From positions 1-35,975 of the forward strand of contig CABQIM010000007.1 of the NCBI GenBank assembly GCA_902464375.1: a stretch of DNA of 35,975 nt, in the 5' to 3' direction. Source of the stretch: an uncultured bacterium (GTDB taxonomy: Bacteria; Cyanobacteriota; Vampirovibrionia; Gastranaerophilales; Gastranaerophilaceae). Positions 1-7,199 of this stretch are shown piece after piece. Each line of letters begins with the position of its first letter. The first letter of the stretch is position 1. The notes beneath the pieces were generated by a model. It was not told the origin of the DNA, ran no database searches, and was given only the letters and a program-made list of their open reading frames with translations. The position numbers and the translations under genes are program-made.

Positions 1-401
1 AAACTTATAGAAAATCTGTTCTCGATGGAATTTCAAAATCTCAATCAGCCTTGATGGCAGCACAAAAAATTAGCAAAAAAGTTGTAAAAGTCGGTTTTGA
101 GTGGGATTGTGTAGAAAGTTTGAAAGATTGTATTAAATCTGAATACAAAGAGTTTGAAGAAGCAGTAGAACTTGGTGACAAAGATAAAATGGAAGATGAG
201 ATGGGCGATATATTTTTCGCAACCGTAAATCTTGCCAGATGGTACAAAGTTGACGCTGAACAAGCACTTTTGAGAGCAAATAAAAAATTCACCAAACGTT
301 TTAGAAAGATGGAAGAAATTAAAACAAAACCGTTTGAAGATTATACATACGATGAATTCAATGATTTGTGGAAACAAGCTAAAGTACTCATTGGTGAGTA
401 G
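1..401 (+). CDS. mazG: MazG family nucleoside triphosphate pyrophosphohydrolase, 3' part (5' end outside window)
   Basis: The reading frame is open to the left edge (frame from base 3), so this is the C-terminal part of a longer gene. The visible protein reads SVLDGISKSQSALMAAQKI and continues with VGFEWD, a glutamate-rich helix, DEMGDIFFATVNLARW and RANKKFTKRF. These are the hallmarks of the second MazG domain, including the E-x-x-D metal-binding pattern. MazG enzymes hydrolyse NTPs to NMP and pyrophosphate and are implicated in nucleotide-pool cleaning and (p)ppGpp-related stress control. A TTG at 51 could be taken as a start, but conserved MazG sequence continues upstream of it, so the gene is cut by the window edge and not short. 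The stop is 18 bases before the next gene, suggesting an operon with the prolyl isomerase. Confidence 0.9.
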   Translation, partial: TYRKSVLDGISKSQSALMAAQKISKKVVKVGFEWDCVESLKDCIKSEYKEFEEAVELGDKDKMEDEMGDIFFATVNLARWYKVDAEQALLRANKKFTKRFRKMEEIKTKPFEDYTYDEFNDLWKQAKVLIGE

Positions 402-419
402 ATAAAAGAGGAGTTATAA

Positions 420-767
420 ATGAAAAAAATATTGAGCAGTTTATTTTTATTAGGTGTTTTCTGTATGCCGGCATTTTCTGCGGAACAATATTCAACAGTT
501 TGCGCTAATCATATTCTTGTACCAACAGAAATGGATGCTATAAAATTAAAAAGCCAAATAAAGAGTTTTGAAGATTTTCAAACTTATGCAAAAATGTATT
601 CTCAATGTCCATCAGGTAAAAATGGCGGTGATTTGGGCTGTTTTAAAAGAGGACAAATGGTTAAGTCTTTTGAAAACGCAGCATTTAGTGGTACTGTAGG
701 AGAAGTTTCTGCTCCGGTTCCATCACCTTGGGGATACCATTTAATTTGGGTTACAAAGAAATATTGA
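420..767 (+). CDS. Secreted parvulin-type (PpiC/rotamase) peptidyl-prolyl cis-trans isomerase
   Basis: This 115-residue protein has an N-terminal signal peptide (Lys-Lys, then a hydrophobic stretch, cleavage probably after PAFSA near residue 21) followed by one compact parvulin domain. Family motifs are ANHILV, YSQCPSGKNGGDLGCF, GQMVKSFENAAF and PWGYHLIWV, matching the conserved HILV, S-x-C-PSG-x-x-GGDLG-x-F, F-x-x-AAF and GYH segments of PpiC. It would catalyse cis-trans isomerisation of peptidyl-proline bonds in exported proteins, in the periplasm or at the membrane. At 115 residues it is a minimal single-domain form without the SurA/PrsA chaperone arms. A good ribosome site (AGAGGAG) lies 7 bases before the ATG. 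It sits between mazG and an EamA transporter, with a 4-base gap to the latter. Confidence 0.9.
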   Translation: MKKILSSLFLLGVFCMPAFSAEQYSTVCANHILVPTEMDAIKLKSQIKSFEDFQTYAKMYSQCPSGKNGGDLGCFKRGQMVKSFENAAFSGTVGEVSAPVPSPWGYHLIWVTKKY

Positions 768-771
768 TAAT

Positions 772-1686
772 ATGAAAAACAAACTTCTTGCAAATCTAGC
801 ATTATTTATGACAGCCTTTATCTGGGGTATATCTTTTGTTGCACAAAGAGAAGGTATGGAACACATTGGACCGTTTACGTTCAATATGGTAAGAAGTTTT
901 TTAGGAACACTTAGTCTGCTTCCGGTAGTATTCTGGGTTAAATTTTCTAAGCCTGATAATCGAACAGAAAGACGAAAACGCTATCAACATATAAATCTTG
1001 CAAGAGCTGGAATCGCTTGTGGTTTTGCATTATTTACTGCAATGAGCATTCAACAGTATTGTATGCAATATGTTACAGCCGGAAAAGCCGGATTTATATC
1101 CGCTCTTTATATTATTTTTGTTCCCATAATTGCAGTGTTGCAAGGACAAAAAATGGAAAAGAATGTTGTTGTGAGCGTGATTCTTGCAATTATCGGATTA
1201 TATCTATTGTGTTATAAAGTTGGTGGCGGTTTTAACGTATATGATTTAGTATTGCTCGTTGCTGCATTTTTCTACGGAGTACATATTTTGATTGTGAACT
1301 ATTATTCAGAAAAAGTTCATCCTGTAAAAGCTTCGTGTTTGCAATTTTTGGTAGTAGGAATTCTTTCGGCTATATTAACAACAATGTTTGAAACACCGAC
1401 TGTTTCCGCTATTTATGACTGTCGAGTGCCAATTTTATATGCAGGTATTTTAACTTGCGGAGTTGCATATACTTTGCAAATTTTTGGACAAAAAAATACT
1501 CTGCCTGTAATAGCGTCTATTATTTTTAGTTTAGAATCCGTTTTTGCAGTACTTGGTGGAGCAGTTATCTTGGGCGAAACAATGTCACCTAGAGAAATTC
1601 TAGGATGTGTATTTATGATAATAGCGGTTGTTCTTTCTAATGTGAAATTCGGAAATATAGATAAACTTGGACGTAAGAGAGTTTAA
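772..1686 (+). CDS. EamA/DMT-superfamily transporter (10 TM)
   Basis: This 304-residue, very hydrophobic protein has the two-fold EamA repeat of drug/metabolite transporters. The first repeat opens with FMTAFIWGISFVAQREGM and contains the typical helix 3-4 segment YVTAGKAGFISALYIIFVPI. The second starts around residue 160 (DLVLLVAAFFYGVHILIV) and ends with SLESVFAVLGGAVILGE and IIAVVLSN, a standard EamA C-terminal signature. About ten membrane helices can be counted. The substrate cannot be told from sequence; family members export amino acids, metabolites or drugs. The ATG follows the preceding stop by only 4 bases with no strong ribosome site, so translational coupling is likely. The gene ends 9 bases from a convergent TPR gene. 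Confidence 0.92.
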   Translation: MKNKLLANLALFMTAFIWGISFVAQREGMEHIGPFTFNMVRSFLGTLSLLPVVFWVKFSKPDNRTERRKRYQHINLARAGIACGFALFTAMSIQQYCMQYVTAGKAGFISALYIIFVPIIAVLQGQKMEKNVVVSVILAIIGLYLLCYKVGGGFNVYDLVLLVAAFFYGVHILIVNYYSEKVHPVKASCLQFLVVGILSAILTTMFETPTVSAIYDCRVPILYAGILTCGVAYTLQIFGQKNTLPVIASIIFSLESVFAVLGGAVILGETMSPREILGCVFMIIAVVLSNVKFGNIDKLGRKRV

Positions 1687-1695
1687 ACTGTAAAA

Positions 1696-2361
1696 CTATT
1701 TTTCAATCAACCGTATCCTAGTATTAGAATAATACTCTCGATTGGTTGCATTAGCGGCATTAATCCTTTGGAGTTTATTATCTAATTCTGCATTAGGATT
1801 TTTTTGAGCTGCAAGTCTTAAGTATTTTATTGCAGTTTCGGTATCACCAAGTTTTGCATATATATCACCTAGCTTGTACAATGTTTCGTAATGTTCGGTA
1901 TATCCGTGTTTATAGGCTTCTTTGTAATTTTTTAGCGCCTTTTTGTAAAGCATTCTTTTGTAATAAAATTCGCCTAATCTAAAGTAAGGTTCAGGTTTTG
2001 AAGAATCTACACCGAGTGCCATTTCAAAACATCCGCGTGCATATTTGTCCTGCCCTAATAAATCGTAAAGTGTTCCTAAACGTGTGCTATAAAAAGTGTT
2101 TTGCGGATTTTTTCTGTGAAGCATCATGTATAAATTTAAAGCTGTTGTCATATCGTCGTTGAGCTTTCCGCTGTAATTTTTTGTTGCAAGGTTATAATAA
2201 AAACCTGCTTTTGCGTCCAATTCTTCTTGTGATAGTTTTGTGTAATCAAGCGGAATGTGGTATTCCAAACGTCCTTCAACGGCTGCGTGGACAGAAACGG
2301 TTGTTACATAAATAATAGAAATTGCTAATAAAAGTTTAATCGATTGTCGCATATAATTCAT
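1696..2361 (-). CDS. Secreted tetratricopeptide-repeat protein
   Basis: This 221-residue protein begins with a signal peptide (MRQSIKLLLAISIIYVTTVS, cleavage probably after VHA). From about residue 50 to 205 it carries three to four TPR units, e.g. FYSTRLGTLYDLLGQDKYA, PYFRLGEFYYKRMLYKKAL and YKLGDIYAKLGDTETAIKYL. These show the usual W/Y-L-G-Y-A-F-A-P spacing. TPR repeats bind other proteins; an envelope location is suggested by the signal peptide, but no partner is visible nearby. Two starts are possible, the ATG at 2361 and one three codons later; both leave the signal peptide intact. An extended -10 element lies 24 bases upstream on the minus strand. The gene is convergent with the EamA transporter and divergent from nuoA. 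Confidence 0.85.
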   Translation of the reverse strand: MNYMRQSIKLLLAISIIYVTTVSVHAAVEGRLEYHIPLDYTKLSQEELDAKAGFYYNLATKNYSGKLNDDMTTALNLYMMLHRKNPQNTFYSTRLGTLYDLLGQDKYARGCFEMALGVDSSKPEPYFRLGEFYYKRMLYKKALKNYKEAYKHGYTEHYETLYKLGDIYAKLGDTETAIKYLRLAAQKNPNAELDNKLQRINAANATNREYYSNTRIRLIEK

Positions 2362-2384
2362 CTTTACATTCTATAATAATATCT

Positions 2385-2393
2385 ATTATATCA
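2385..2393 (-). promoter_or_regulatory. Extended -10 promoter element for the TPR gene
   Basis: Reading the minus strand from 2393 gives TGATATAAT, a perfect TATAAT box preceded by the TG-n extension. Transcription would begin near 2378 and give a leader of about 17 bases. No clear -35 box is seen, as expected for an extended -10 promoter. Confidence 0.5.
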
Positions 2394-2452
2394 GATAATT
2401 TTCTTGTAAAATAAGATAAGATAGGTTCTAGGAAATAGGGGCTTTATAACAG

Positions 2453-2806
2453 ATGAAAGAATTCGTATGTTTGGCAATGTTTGTAATACTTTCAACGCTC
2501 TTTGCAGTGGCAATGCTGGCTGCAGGTTTTGTTTGCCAATACAAGAATAAAACATTTGTGAAAAATTCTACTTATGAATGTGGAATTGTACCAACGGCTG
2601 ACGCTAGAATACAGTTTGATATAAGATATTTTAATTATGCAATTATGTTTTTGATATTTGATATTGAAACTATATTCCTTTATCCTTTTGCCGTATTTGT
2701 TAACGAACTGGGGTTCTTTGCAATAATAGAAGCGTTTGTTTTTGTGGGTTTACTTTTATTTGGGCTGGTTTATGCTATAAATAAAAGAATTTTGAGGTGG
2801 AGCTAG
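2453..2806 (+). CDS. nuoA: NADH-quinone oxidoreductase (complex I) subunit A
   Basis: This 117-residue membrane protein has three predicted helices. It carries the diagnostic NuoA loop KNSTYECGIVPT followed by RFNYAI-like and FLIFDIETIFLYPFAV segments; the cysteine of YECG and the acidic FDIET helix are family hallmarks. NuoA sits at the junction of the membrane arm and peripheral arm, near the quinone cavity. It is the first gene of an 11-gene operon. The ATG follows a weak purine-rich site (AGGGG, 11 bases upstream), and no convincing -35/-10 pair was found in the 90 bases separating it from the divergent TPR gene. Length is normal for the family. Confidence 0.95.
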   Translation: MKEFVCLAMFVILSTLFAVAMLAAGFVCQYKNKTFVKNSTYECGIVPTADARIQFDIRYFNYAIMFLIFDIETIFLYPFAVFVNELGFFAIIEAFVFVGLLLFGLVYAINKRILRWS

Positions 2807-2816
2807 AGAGGAATAT

Positions 2817-3389
2817 ATGGAATTAATCAAAGATATTGAAACAAAAATTCCGGGGGTAATTGTTACCTCTATAGACTACATTCTCAATTGGAGCAGGGCA
2901 AATTCTCTCTGGCCGCTTACTTTTGCGACTTCTTGCTGCGGTATAGAAATGATGCAAACGATTGCTTCTGATAATGATATTGCACGTTTTGGCTCAGAAG
3001 TTTTTCGCGGCTCTCCAAGACAAGCTGATTTATTAATTTGTGCCGGTACAATAACTTATAAGATGGCACCAGTTTTACAAAGATTGTATGAACAGATGGC
3101 AGAACCTAAGTATGTAATAGCAATGGGGGCGTGTACTTGTGGTGGCGGAATGTTTGCAGAAACATCTTATTCCGTTGTGAATGGGATTGATGAAATTATT
3201 CCTGTGGATATCTACCTTCCTATGTGTCCGCCAAGACCGGAGGCTCTTTTAGATGCTATTAGAAAATTGCAAGCCAAAATTAAAAATGAATCTATTTTGA
3301 CGAGAAAAGAATTTATCCAATCTCATAAGTTGCAGCCGCTTGATGAAAATGGATTTCCAATGAGTGAGGTGTCTGATGAATTGGGATAA
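2817..3389 (+). CDS. nuoB: Complex I subunit B, N2 cluster carrier
   Basis: This 190-residue protein has the four cysteines that bind the terminal [4Fe-4S] cluster N2: the tandem pair in TSCCGIEMM, one in GACTCGGGMF and one in PMCPPRPEALL. The GSPRQADLLI segment is also diagnostic. NuoB passes electrons to quinone at the interface with NuoD. It starts 10 bases after nuoA with a ribosome site (AGAGAGGAA). The C-terminal tail (about 30 residues past the conserved core) is longer than in many homologues. The end overlaps nuoC by 14 bases if nuoC starts at 3376. Confidence 0.97.
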   Translation: MELIKDIETKIPGVIVTSIDYILNWSRANSLWPLTFATSCCGIEMMQTIASDNDIARFGSEVFRGSPRQADLLICAGTITYKMAPVLQRLYEQMAEPKYVIAMGACTCGGGMFAETSYSVVNGIDEIIPVDIYLPMCPPRPEALLDAIRKLQAKIKNESILTRKEFIQSHKLQPLDENGFPMSEVSDELG

Positions 3390-3804
3390 GTTTTTGGAAA
3401 TTTTTGCAGATTGCGAACTTCTGAGTGATAAAATTTTGATTAAGTCAAGGCTGAGTGAAGCCATAAAGTTTGTAAAAGAAAATTATCACTATGATATTTT
3501 GAAAGAAATTATAGCAATACATAATCCTGATAATATGATAGAACTCAATTATCATCTATATTCTACTGTAGATGAAGAAACTTTGTATTTGACATTTTTG
3601 ACCCAAAATTCGGTTGAAAGTGTTGCAGATATATTTCCTTCGGCTATTGCGGATGAAAATGAAATTTATGATTTATTTGGGATGAAATTTTTAAACCACG
3701 AAGGTTTAAAAAGGCTTTATATGCCGGAAAGCTGGCAAGGGCATCCTTTGAGAAAAGACTATAAAGATATGAGGTTACGAGAAAATGACGACAACAACGC
3801 TTAA
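3376..3804 (+). CDS. nuoC: Complex I subunit C (30-kDa subunit)
   Basis: This 142-residue protein has the conserved C-terminal signature of the 30-kDa subunit: NEIYDLFGMKFLNHEGLKRL, MPESWQGHPLRKDY. The 30-kDa subunit is a structural part of the peripheral arm and helps hold NuoB and NuoD. I take the ATG at 3376 because GAGG lies 6 bases before it; an in-frame GTG at 3364 would add four residues inside nuoB without a ribosome site. The gene overlaps nuoB by 14 bases and nuoD by 20 bases, so the three are probably translationally coupled. It is a separate gene and not the NuoCD fusion found in enterobacteria. Confidence 0.93.
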   Translation: MNWDKFLEIFADCELLSDKILIKSRLSEAIKFVKENYHYDILKEIIAIHNPDNMIELNYHLYSTVDEETLYLTFLTQNSVESVADIFPSAIADENEIYDLFGMKFLNHEGLKRLYMPESWQGHPLRKDYKDMRLRENDDNNA

Positions 3805-4876
3805 ATTGAATCTTGGACCTCAACACCCGTCTACTCACGGAGTTTTGCGCCTTGTCTTAACTCTGGATGGAGAAAAAATCTTGGCTTGTGAGCCTGACGT
3901 AGGGTATCTTCACCGCGGTATGGAAAAAATGGCGGAAAAATTATCTTACATTCAGTATTTACCGATGGTTGATAGGATTGATTATCTTGCGGGATTTTTC
4001 TATTCAGAATTGTTTTGTAGAATTGTAGAAGATGCGCATGATATAGAACTCTCAAACAGAGTGCAAGCGATAAGGGTGCTATTGCTCGAGTTGAACAGAA
4101 TATCTTCTCACCTACTTTGGATTGGCGCGTTTCTTATGGATTTGGGTGCAACTTCTCCATTTTTCTATGCGTTTAGAGAACGGGAGATGATATTGAGATA
4201 TTTTGAAAAACTCACCGGTCAAAGAATGATGTACAATTATTTTGTTTTTGGCGGAGTTAGACGTGATATTGAATATTTAGAAGATGTAGAAGAAATTTTG
4301 AATATTCTTCCTGAAAAATTGCAAGATTACGAAAAACTTATAACAGAAAATCCTATTTTTATAAGAAGAACTGTTGCAAAAGGTATTCTTGATACTAAAA
4401 ACGCACTAGATTATGCAATTACAGGTGTAAATCTTCGTGCAAGCGGAATGCGTTTGGATAATAGATTACAAGATAATTTGTATAAGGGATTTGATATTGG
4501 TGTTGTTGTAAGAGAAGAAAAGGATGCGATGGCACGTTATAAGGCGAGAATTGATGAGATTAGAGAAAGTATAAAAATCATTCGCCAAGCAATAGAAGTC
4601 ATTAAATCAAATCCTGATTTGAATCAAAAATTGATTAATCCGATAAATTTAAAGCTTCCGGAAGGTGATTATCATTCTGAAATCGAAGCTCCAAGAGGTT
4701 TGGCAGGATGTTATATTCGCTCGTTTGGTAAAAATGAGCCATATCGCTTGAAATGGAGAACGGGTTCTTATTATTCCGTAAATCTTTTACGCAAACTTCT
4801 TGTTGGAGAATATTTGAATGACGCGATTGCAATTGCAGGTTCTTTGGATATTATTTTGCCGGAGGTGGATAAGTAG
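3785..4876 (+). CDS. nuoD: Complex I subunit D (49-kDa, quinone-site subunit), NdhH-like
   Basis: This 363-residue protein covers the whole 49-kDa fold from LGPQHPSTHGVLRL to the C-terminal IILPEVDK. The two quinone-site residues of complex I are present: His18 (in STHG) and Tyr67 (in IDYL), equivalent to His23 and Tyr72 of cyanobacterial NdhH and to His38 and Tyr87 in Thermus. Segments such as CEPDVGYLHRGMEKMAE, IQYLP, RISSHLLW and PFFYAFREREM resemble cyanobacterial NdhH particularly closely. The protein is somewhat shorter than usual (about 390-410), mainly through a compact region between residues 275 and 310. It starts inside the end of nuoC, and nuoH begins at the base after its stop. 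Confidence 0.96.
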   Translation: MTTTTLKLNLGPQHPSTHGVLRLVLTLDGEKILACEPDVGYLHRGMEKMAEKLSYIQYLPMVDRIDYLAGFFYSELFCRIVEDAHDIELSNRVQAIRVLLLELNRISSHLLWIGAFLMDLGATSPFFYAFREREMILRYFEKLTGQRMMYNYFVFGGVRRDIEYLEDVEEILNILPEKLQDYEKLITENPIFIRRTVAKGILDTKNALDYAITGVNLRASGMRLDNRLQDNLYKGFDIGVVVREEKDAMARYKARIDEIRESIKIIRQAIEVIKSNPDLNQKLINPINLKLPEGDYHSEIEAPRGLAGCYIRSFGKNEPYRLKWRTGSYYSVNLLRKLLVGEYLNDAIAIAGSLDIILPEVDK

Positions 4877-5950
4877 ATGAATTATCTTTATTTTTTGTAT
4901 ATAGAACTCTTGGCAAAACATAATATTCCACAGCTTTTTGGAGATATTACATTTTATGTAATTCCATTTTGTGTTGTGGCTGTTGCGTTAATCCTTGTTG
5001 TTTTGTTTTTGGTACTTGCAGAAAGAAAACTTTTGGGATTCTTTACACAGAGAAAAGGTCCGAATAGAGTCGGTTTTTGGGGGATTTTGCAAACACTAGC
5101 TGATGCGTTTAAACTTTTGTGCAAAGAAAATATTACACCGGAAAAATCTGATAAATTCCTATTTAATCTTGCGCCAATACTGGTTTTTGTGCCAATGTTT
5201 GCTGCATTAGGAATTTTGCCATACAGCTCAGAATTTACATTTGTAAATACGAGTACAAATGTTATTTTGTATCTTATTTTGGCTGCATTTCCGGTTTTAA
5301 GTATCTTTTTAGCCGGTTGGGCTAGTAATAACAAGTATTCACTTATGGGTGCTGCAAGAAGTATTGCACAAGTCTTGAGCTATGAATTGCCTATTACGTT
5401 TGTAATACTTTCTATTGTCGTTTTAGCTTCATCGATGAATTTAACAGGTATTCCGCTTGCGCAGACTTCTAAATTCGGTTTGTTTGGTTGGTTTATATTC
5501 CCTTGTGTATTAGGTTTTTTAATTTTGTTTACAAGTATTTTGGCTGAACTAAATCGCTGTCCGTTTGATTTACCTGAGGCTGAAAGTGAATTGATTAGCG
5601 GATACAATACGGAATATTCCGGCATGAGATTTGCAATGTTTTATTTGAGCGAATACTCTATGATGTTTGCAAACGCGATATTTATCTCAATTTTGTTTTT
5701 GGGCGGATATTTATCACCTTTTGGAAAATATCTTTTTAGTTCATCATTCTTAATTTATTTTGAACAAGCTTTTTGGCTTTTCTTGAAAGCTTTTGGACTA
5801 ATATTTGTTATGATTTGGATAAGAGCAACTTTCCCAAGATTAGCGTCGTTTGATTTGATGAAATTTTCTTGGACGTTCTTGCTTCCGTTATCAATTCTGA
5901 ATTTGTTTATAGCAGTGTTAATCAAATATTCTTTTGGAGGGTTAGTGTAA
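4877..5950 (+). CDS. nuoH: Complex I subunit H (membrane heel subunit)
   Basis: This 357-residue protein with about eight membrane helices carries NuoH signatures: LAERKLLGFFTQRKGPNRVG, ADAFKLLCKENITP, SYELPITFVI and the acidic ELNRCPFDLPEAESELISGYNTEYSGM segment (about residues 215-245). The last includes the charged residues lining the quinone-access channel. IRATFPRLASFDLMKFSW near the C-terminus is also typical. NuoH anchors the peripheral arm and starts the proton-relay axis. The ATG directly follows the nuoD stop, and the gene abuts nuoI. Confidence 0.97.
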   Translation: MNYLYFLYIELLAKHNIPQLFGDITFYVIPFCVVAVALILVVLFLVLAERKLLGFFTQRKGPNRVGFWGILQTLADAFKLLCKENITPEKSDKFLFNLAPILVFVPMFAALGILPYSSEFTFVNTSTNVILYLILAAFPVLSIFLAGWASNNKYSLMGAARSIAQVLSYELPITFVILSIVVLASSMNLTGIPLAQTSKFGLFGWFIFPCVLGFLILFTSILAELNRCPFDLPEAESELISGYNTEYSGMRFAMFYLSEYSMMFANAIFISILFLGGYLSPFGKYLFSSSFLIYFEQAFWLFLKAFGLIFVMIWIRATFPRLASFDLMKFSWTFLLPLSILNLFIAVLIKYSFGGLV

Positions 5951-6337
5951 ATGAAATTAAAAATTTTAACCTCAATAAAAGCATTGTTTGATGGAATGAT
6001 TGTTGTTTTTAAACATTTGTTCAGAAAGGCTGTAACAATAGAATATCCTGAAATAAAAAGGGAGCTAAATAATAATTTTCGTGGCAAACCTATTGTAGAA
6101 GGTTGTATTGGTTGTGGTATGTGTATAAAAGTTTGTCCTACCGGTGCAATAAGTTATGAAAGAGATGAGCAAGGAAAAATTTGTTCTTATAAAATTGATT
6201 TAAAGAAATGTATGTTTTGTGGAAACTGTGAATATTATTGCCCGAGAGGAGCTATAAAAATGTCAAATGAATATGAACTTGCGACTGATAATGTTGAAAA
6301 TCTGACATTACATTATAAAGGAGGTTGTGATGATTAG
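5951..6337 (+). CDS. nuoI: Complex I subunit I, 2x[4Fe-4S] ferredoxin-like
   Basis: This 128-residue protein has two complete ferredoxin motifs, CIGCGMCIKVCP and CMFCGNCEYYCP, giving eight cysteines for the N6a and N6b clusters. An amphipathic N-terminal region (LFDGMIVVFKHLFRKAVTIEYPE) lies on the membrane. NuoI normally carries electrons from NuoG to NuoB. No nuoG is present here, so NuoI is the most distal iron-sulfur subunit visible and the probable docking point for an external donor such as ferredoxin (inference). It is shorter than the usual 150-180 residues, with trimmed ends. It overlaps nuoJ by 8 bases. Confidence 0.95.
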   Translation: MKLKILTSIKALFDGMIVVFKHLFRKAVTIEYPEIKRELNNNFRGKPIVEGCIGCGMCIKVCPTGAISYERDEQGKICSYKIDLKKCMFCGNCEYYCPRGAIKMSNEYELATDNVENLTLHYKGGCDD

Positions 6338-6872
6338 TAATCCAATCGTATTTTATTTGGCATCCTTTTTTATAATTGTGTTTGCGCTTCTGACTCTGTT
6401 TGCAAAAAATGTGATATATTCTTTGCTTTCAGCAGTTATGGTATTCTTTTTTGGTGCATTATTTTTCTATATGCTAGGTTCAGAATATAATGCAATTATT
6501 CAGGCTGCGATTTATGGTTTAGCTGTTCCTATTATAATTGGTGTTTCAATTATGTTTGCTCCGACAAGCGGAAAATTTAAAGACAAATCTTTTGTTACAC
6601 CATACGTAACTTTTATGTCTGCGGCTCTTTTTGTTTTGGCATTTGTGTATTTGGTTTTGATGTCATTAGCTATGATGCCGGATACATTCAGAGTTATGGA
6701 TGTTTTTCAAGTTAACGCATTTGATGCAATTAAGTCTTTTGCTAAAGGTATTTTTATAAATTATGTCTGGGCTTTTGAGCTTTTATCTTTGCTTCTTACT
6801 GTTGTAATTGCAGGGATTGGCTTGCTAAGAACTGATAAGAGAACAAATAAAGGAGCTGAGAGAAACAAATGA
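6330..6872 (+). CDS. nuoJ: Complex I subunit J
   Basis: This 180-residue protein has five predicted membrane helices. The third helix contains YNAIIQAAIYGLAVPIIIGVSIMF, matching the NuoJ signature around the pi-bulge helix (usually FLA-x-x-Q-x-x-x-Y-x-G-A). NuoJ connects NuoH and NuoK in the central polar axis. I choose the ATG at 6330, with GGAGG 5 bases upstream; the GTG one codon earlier is too close to that site. It overlaps nuoI by 8 bases, and its TGA stop overlaps the nuoK ATG. Confidence 0.92.
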   Translation: MISNPIVFYLASFFIIVFALLTLFAKNVIYSLLSAVMVFFFGALFFYMLGSEYNAIIQAAIYGLAVPIIIGVSIMFAPTSGKFKDKSFVTPYVTFMSAALFVLAFVYLVLMSLAMMPDTFRVMDVFQVNAFDAIKSFAKGIFINYVWAFELLSLLLTVVIAGIGLLRTDKRTNKGAERNK

Positions 6873-7177
6873 TTGAAATAACAATGTATCATTATCTTTT
6901 TATAGGGCTGGTTTTATTTGTACTCGGTTTGGTGGGCTCAATATTTGTAAAGAACGTTATTAAAGTACTAATCTCAATAGAAATGATGCTTTTGGGTGTA
7001 AATATTAACTTTGTGACATTTGCAAGTTATTGCGATAATATAGATTTTAACGGTTACATTATGGCGCTTTTTTATGTTGGTTTGGGCGCTGTAGAATTAG
7101 CGGTTGCGCTTTATATTTTCTATTTGATGTATCAGAAAAAAGAGAGCGATAACATAGAAAAGTATACGGATTTGTAA
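6869..7177 (+). CDS. nuoK: Complex I subunit K
   Basis: This 102-residue protein has three membrane helices. The two functionally required glutamates of NuoK are visible in ISIEMMLLGVNINFV and GLGAVELAVALYIF; MrpC-like proteins share the fold. Length matches the family (about 100 residues). The start overlaps the end of nuoJ in an ATGA arrangement, so the two are translationally coupled. Confidence 0.95.
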   Translation: MIEITMYHYLFIGLVLFVLGLVGSIFVKNVIKVLISIEMMLLGVNINFVTFASYCDNIDFNGYIMALFYVGLGAVELAVALYIFYLMYQKKESDNIEKYTDL

Positions 7178-7199
7178 AGCAAAAGAGGAGGAATATTAG

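Noticed and set aside
3965..4030. Loss of the quinone-site tyrosine in NuoD
   Set aside because: A first alignment suggested Tyr to Phe, but counting from the conserved His against NdhH puts the tyrosine at IDYL (Tyr67), which is intact.
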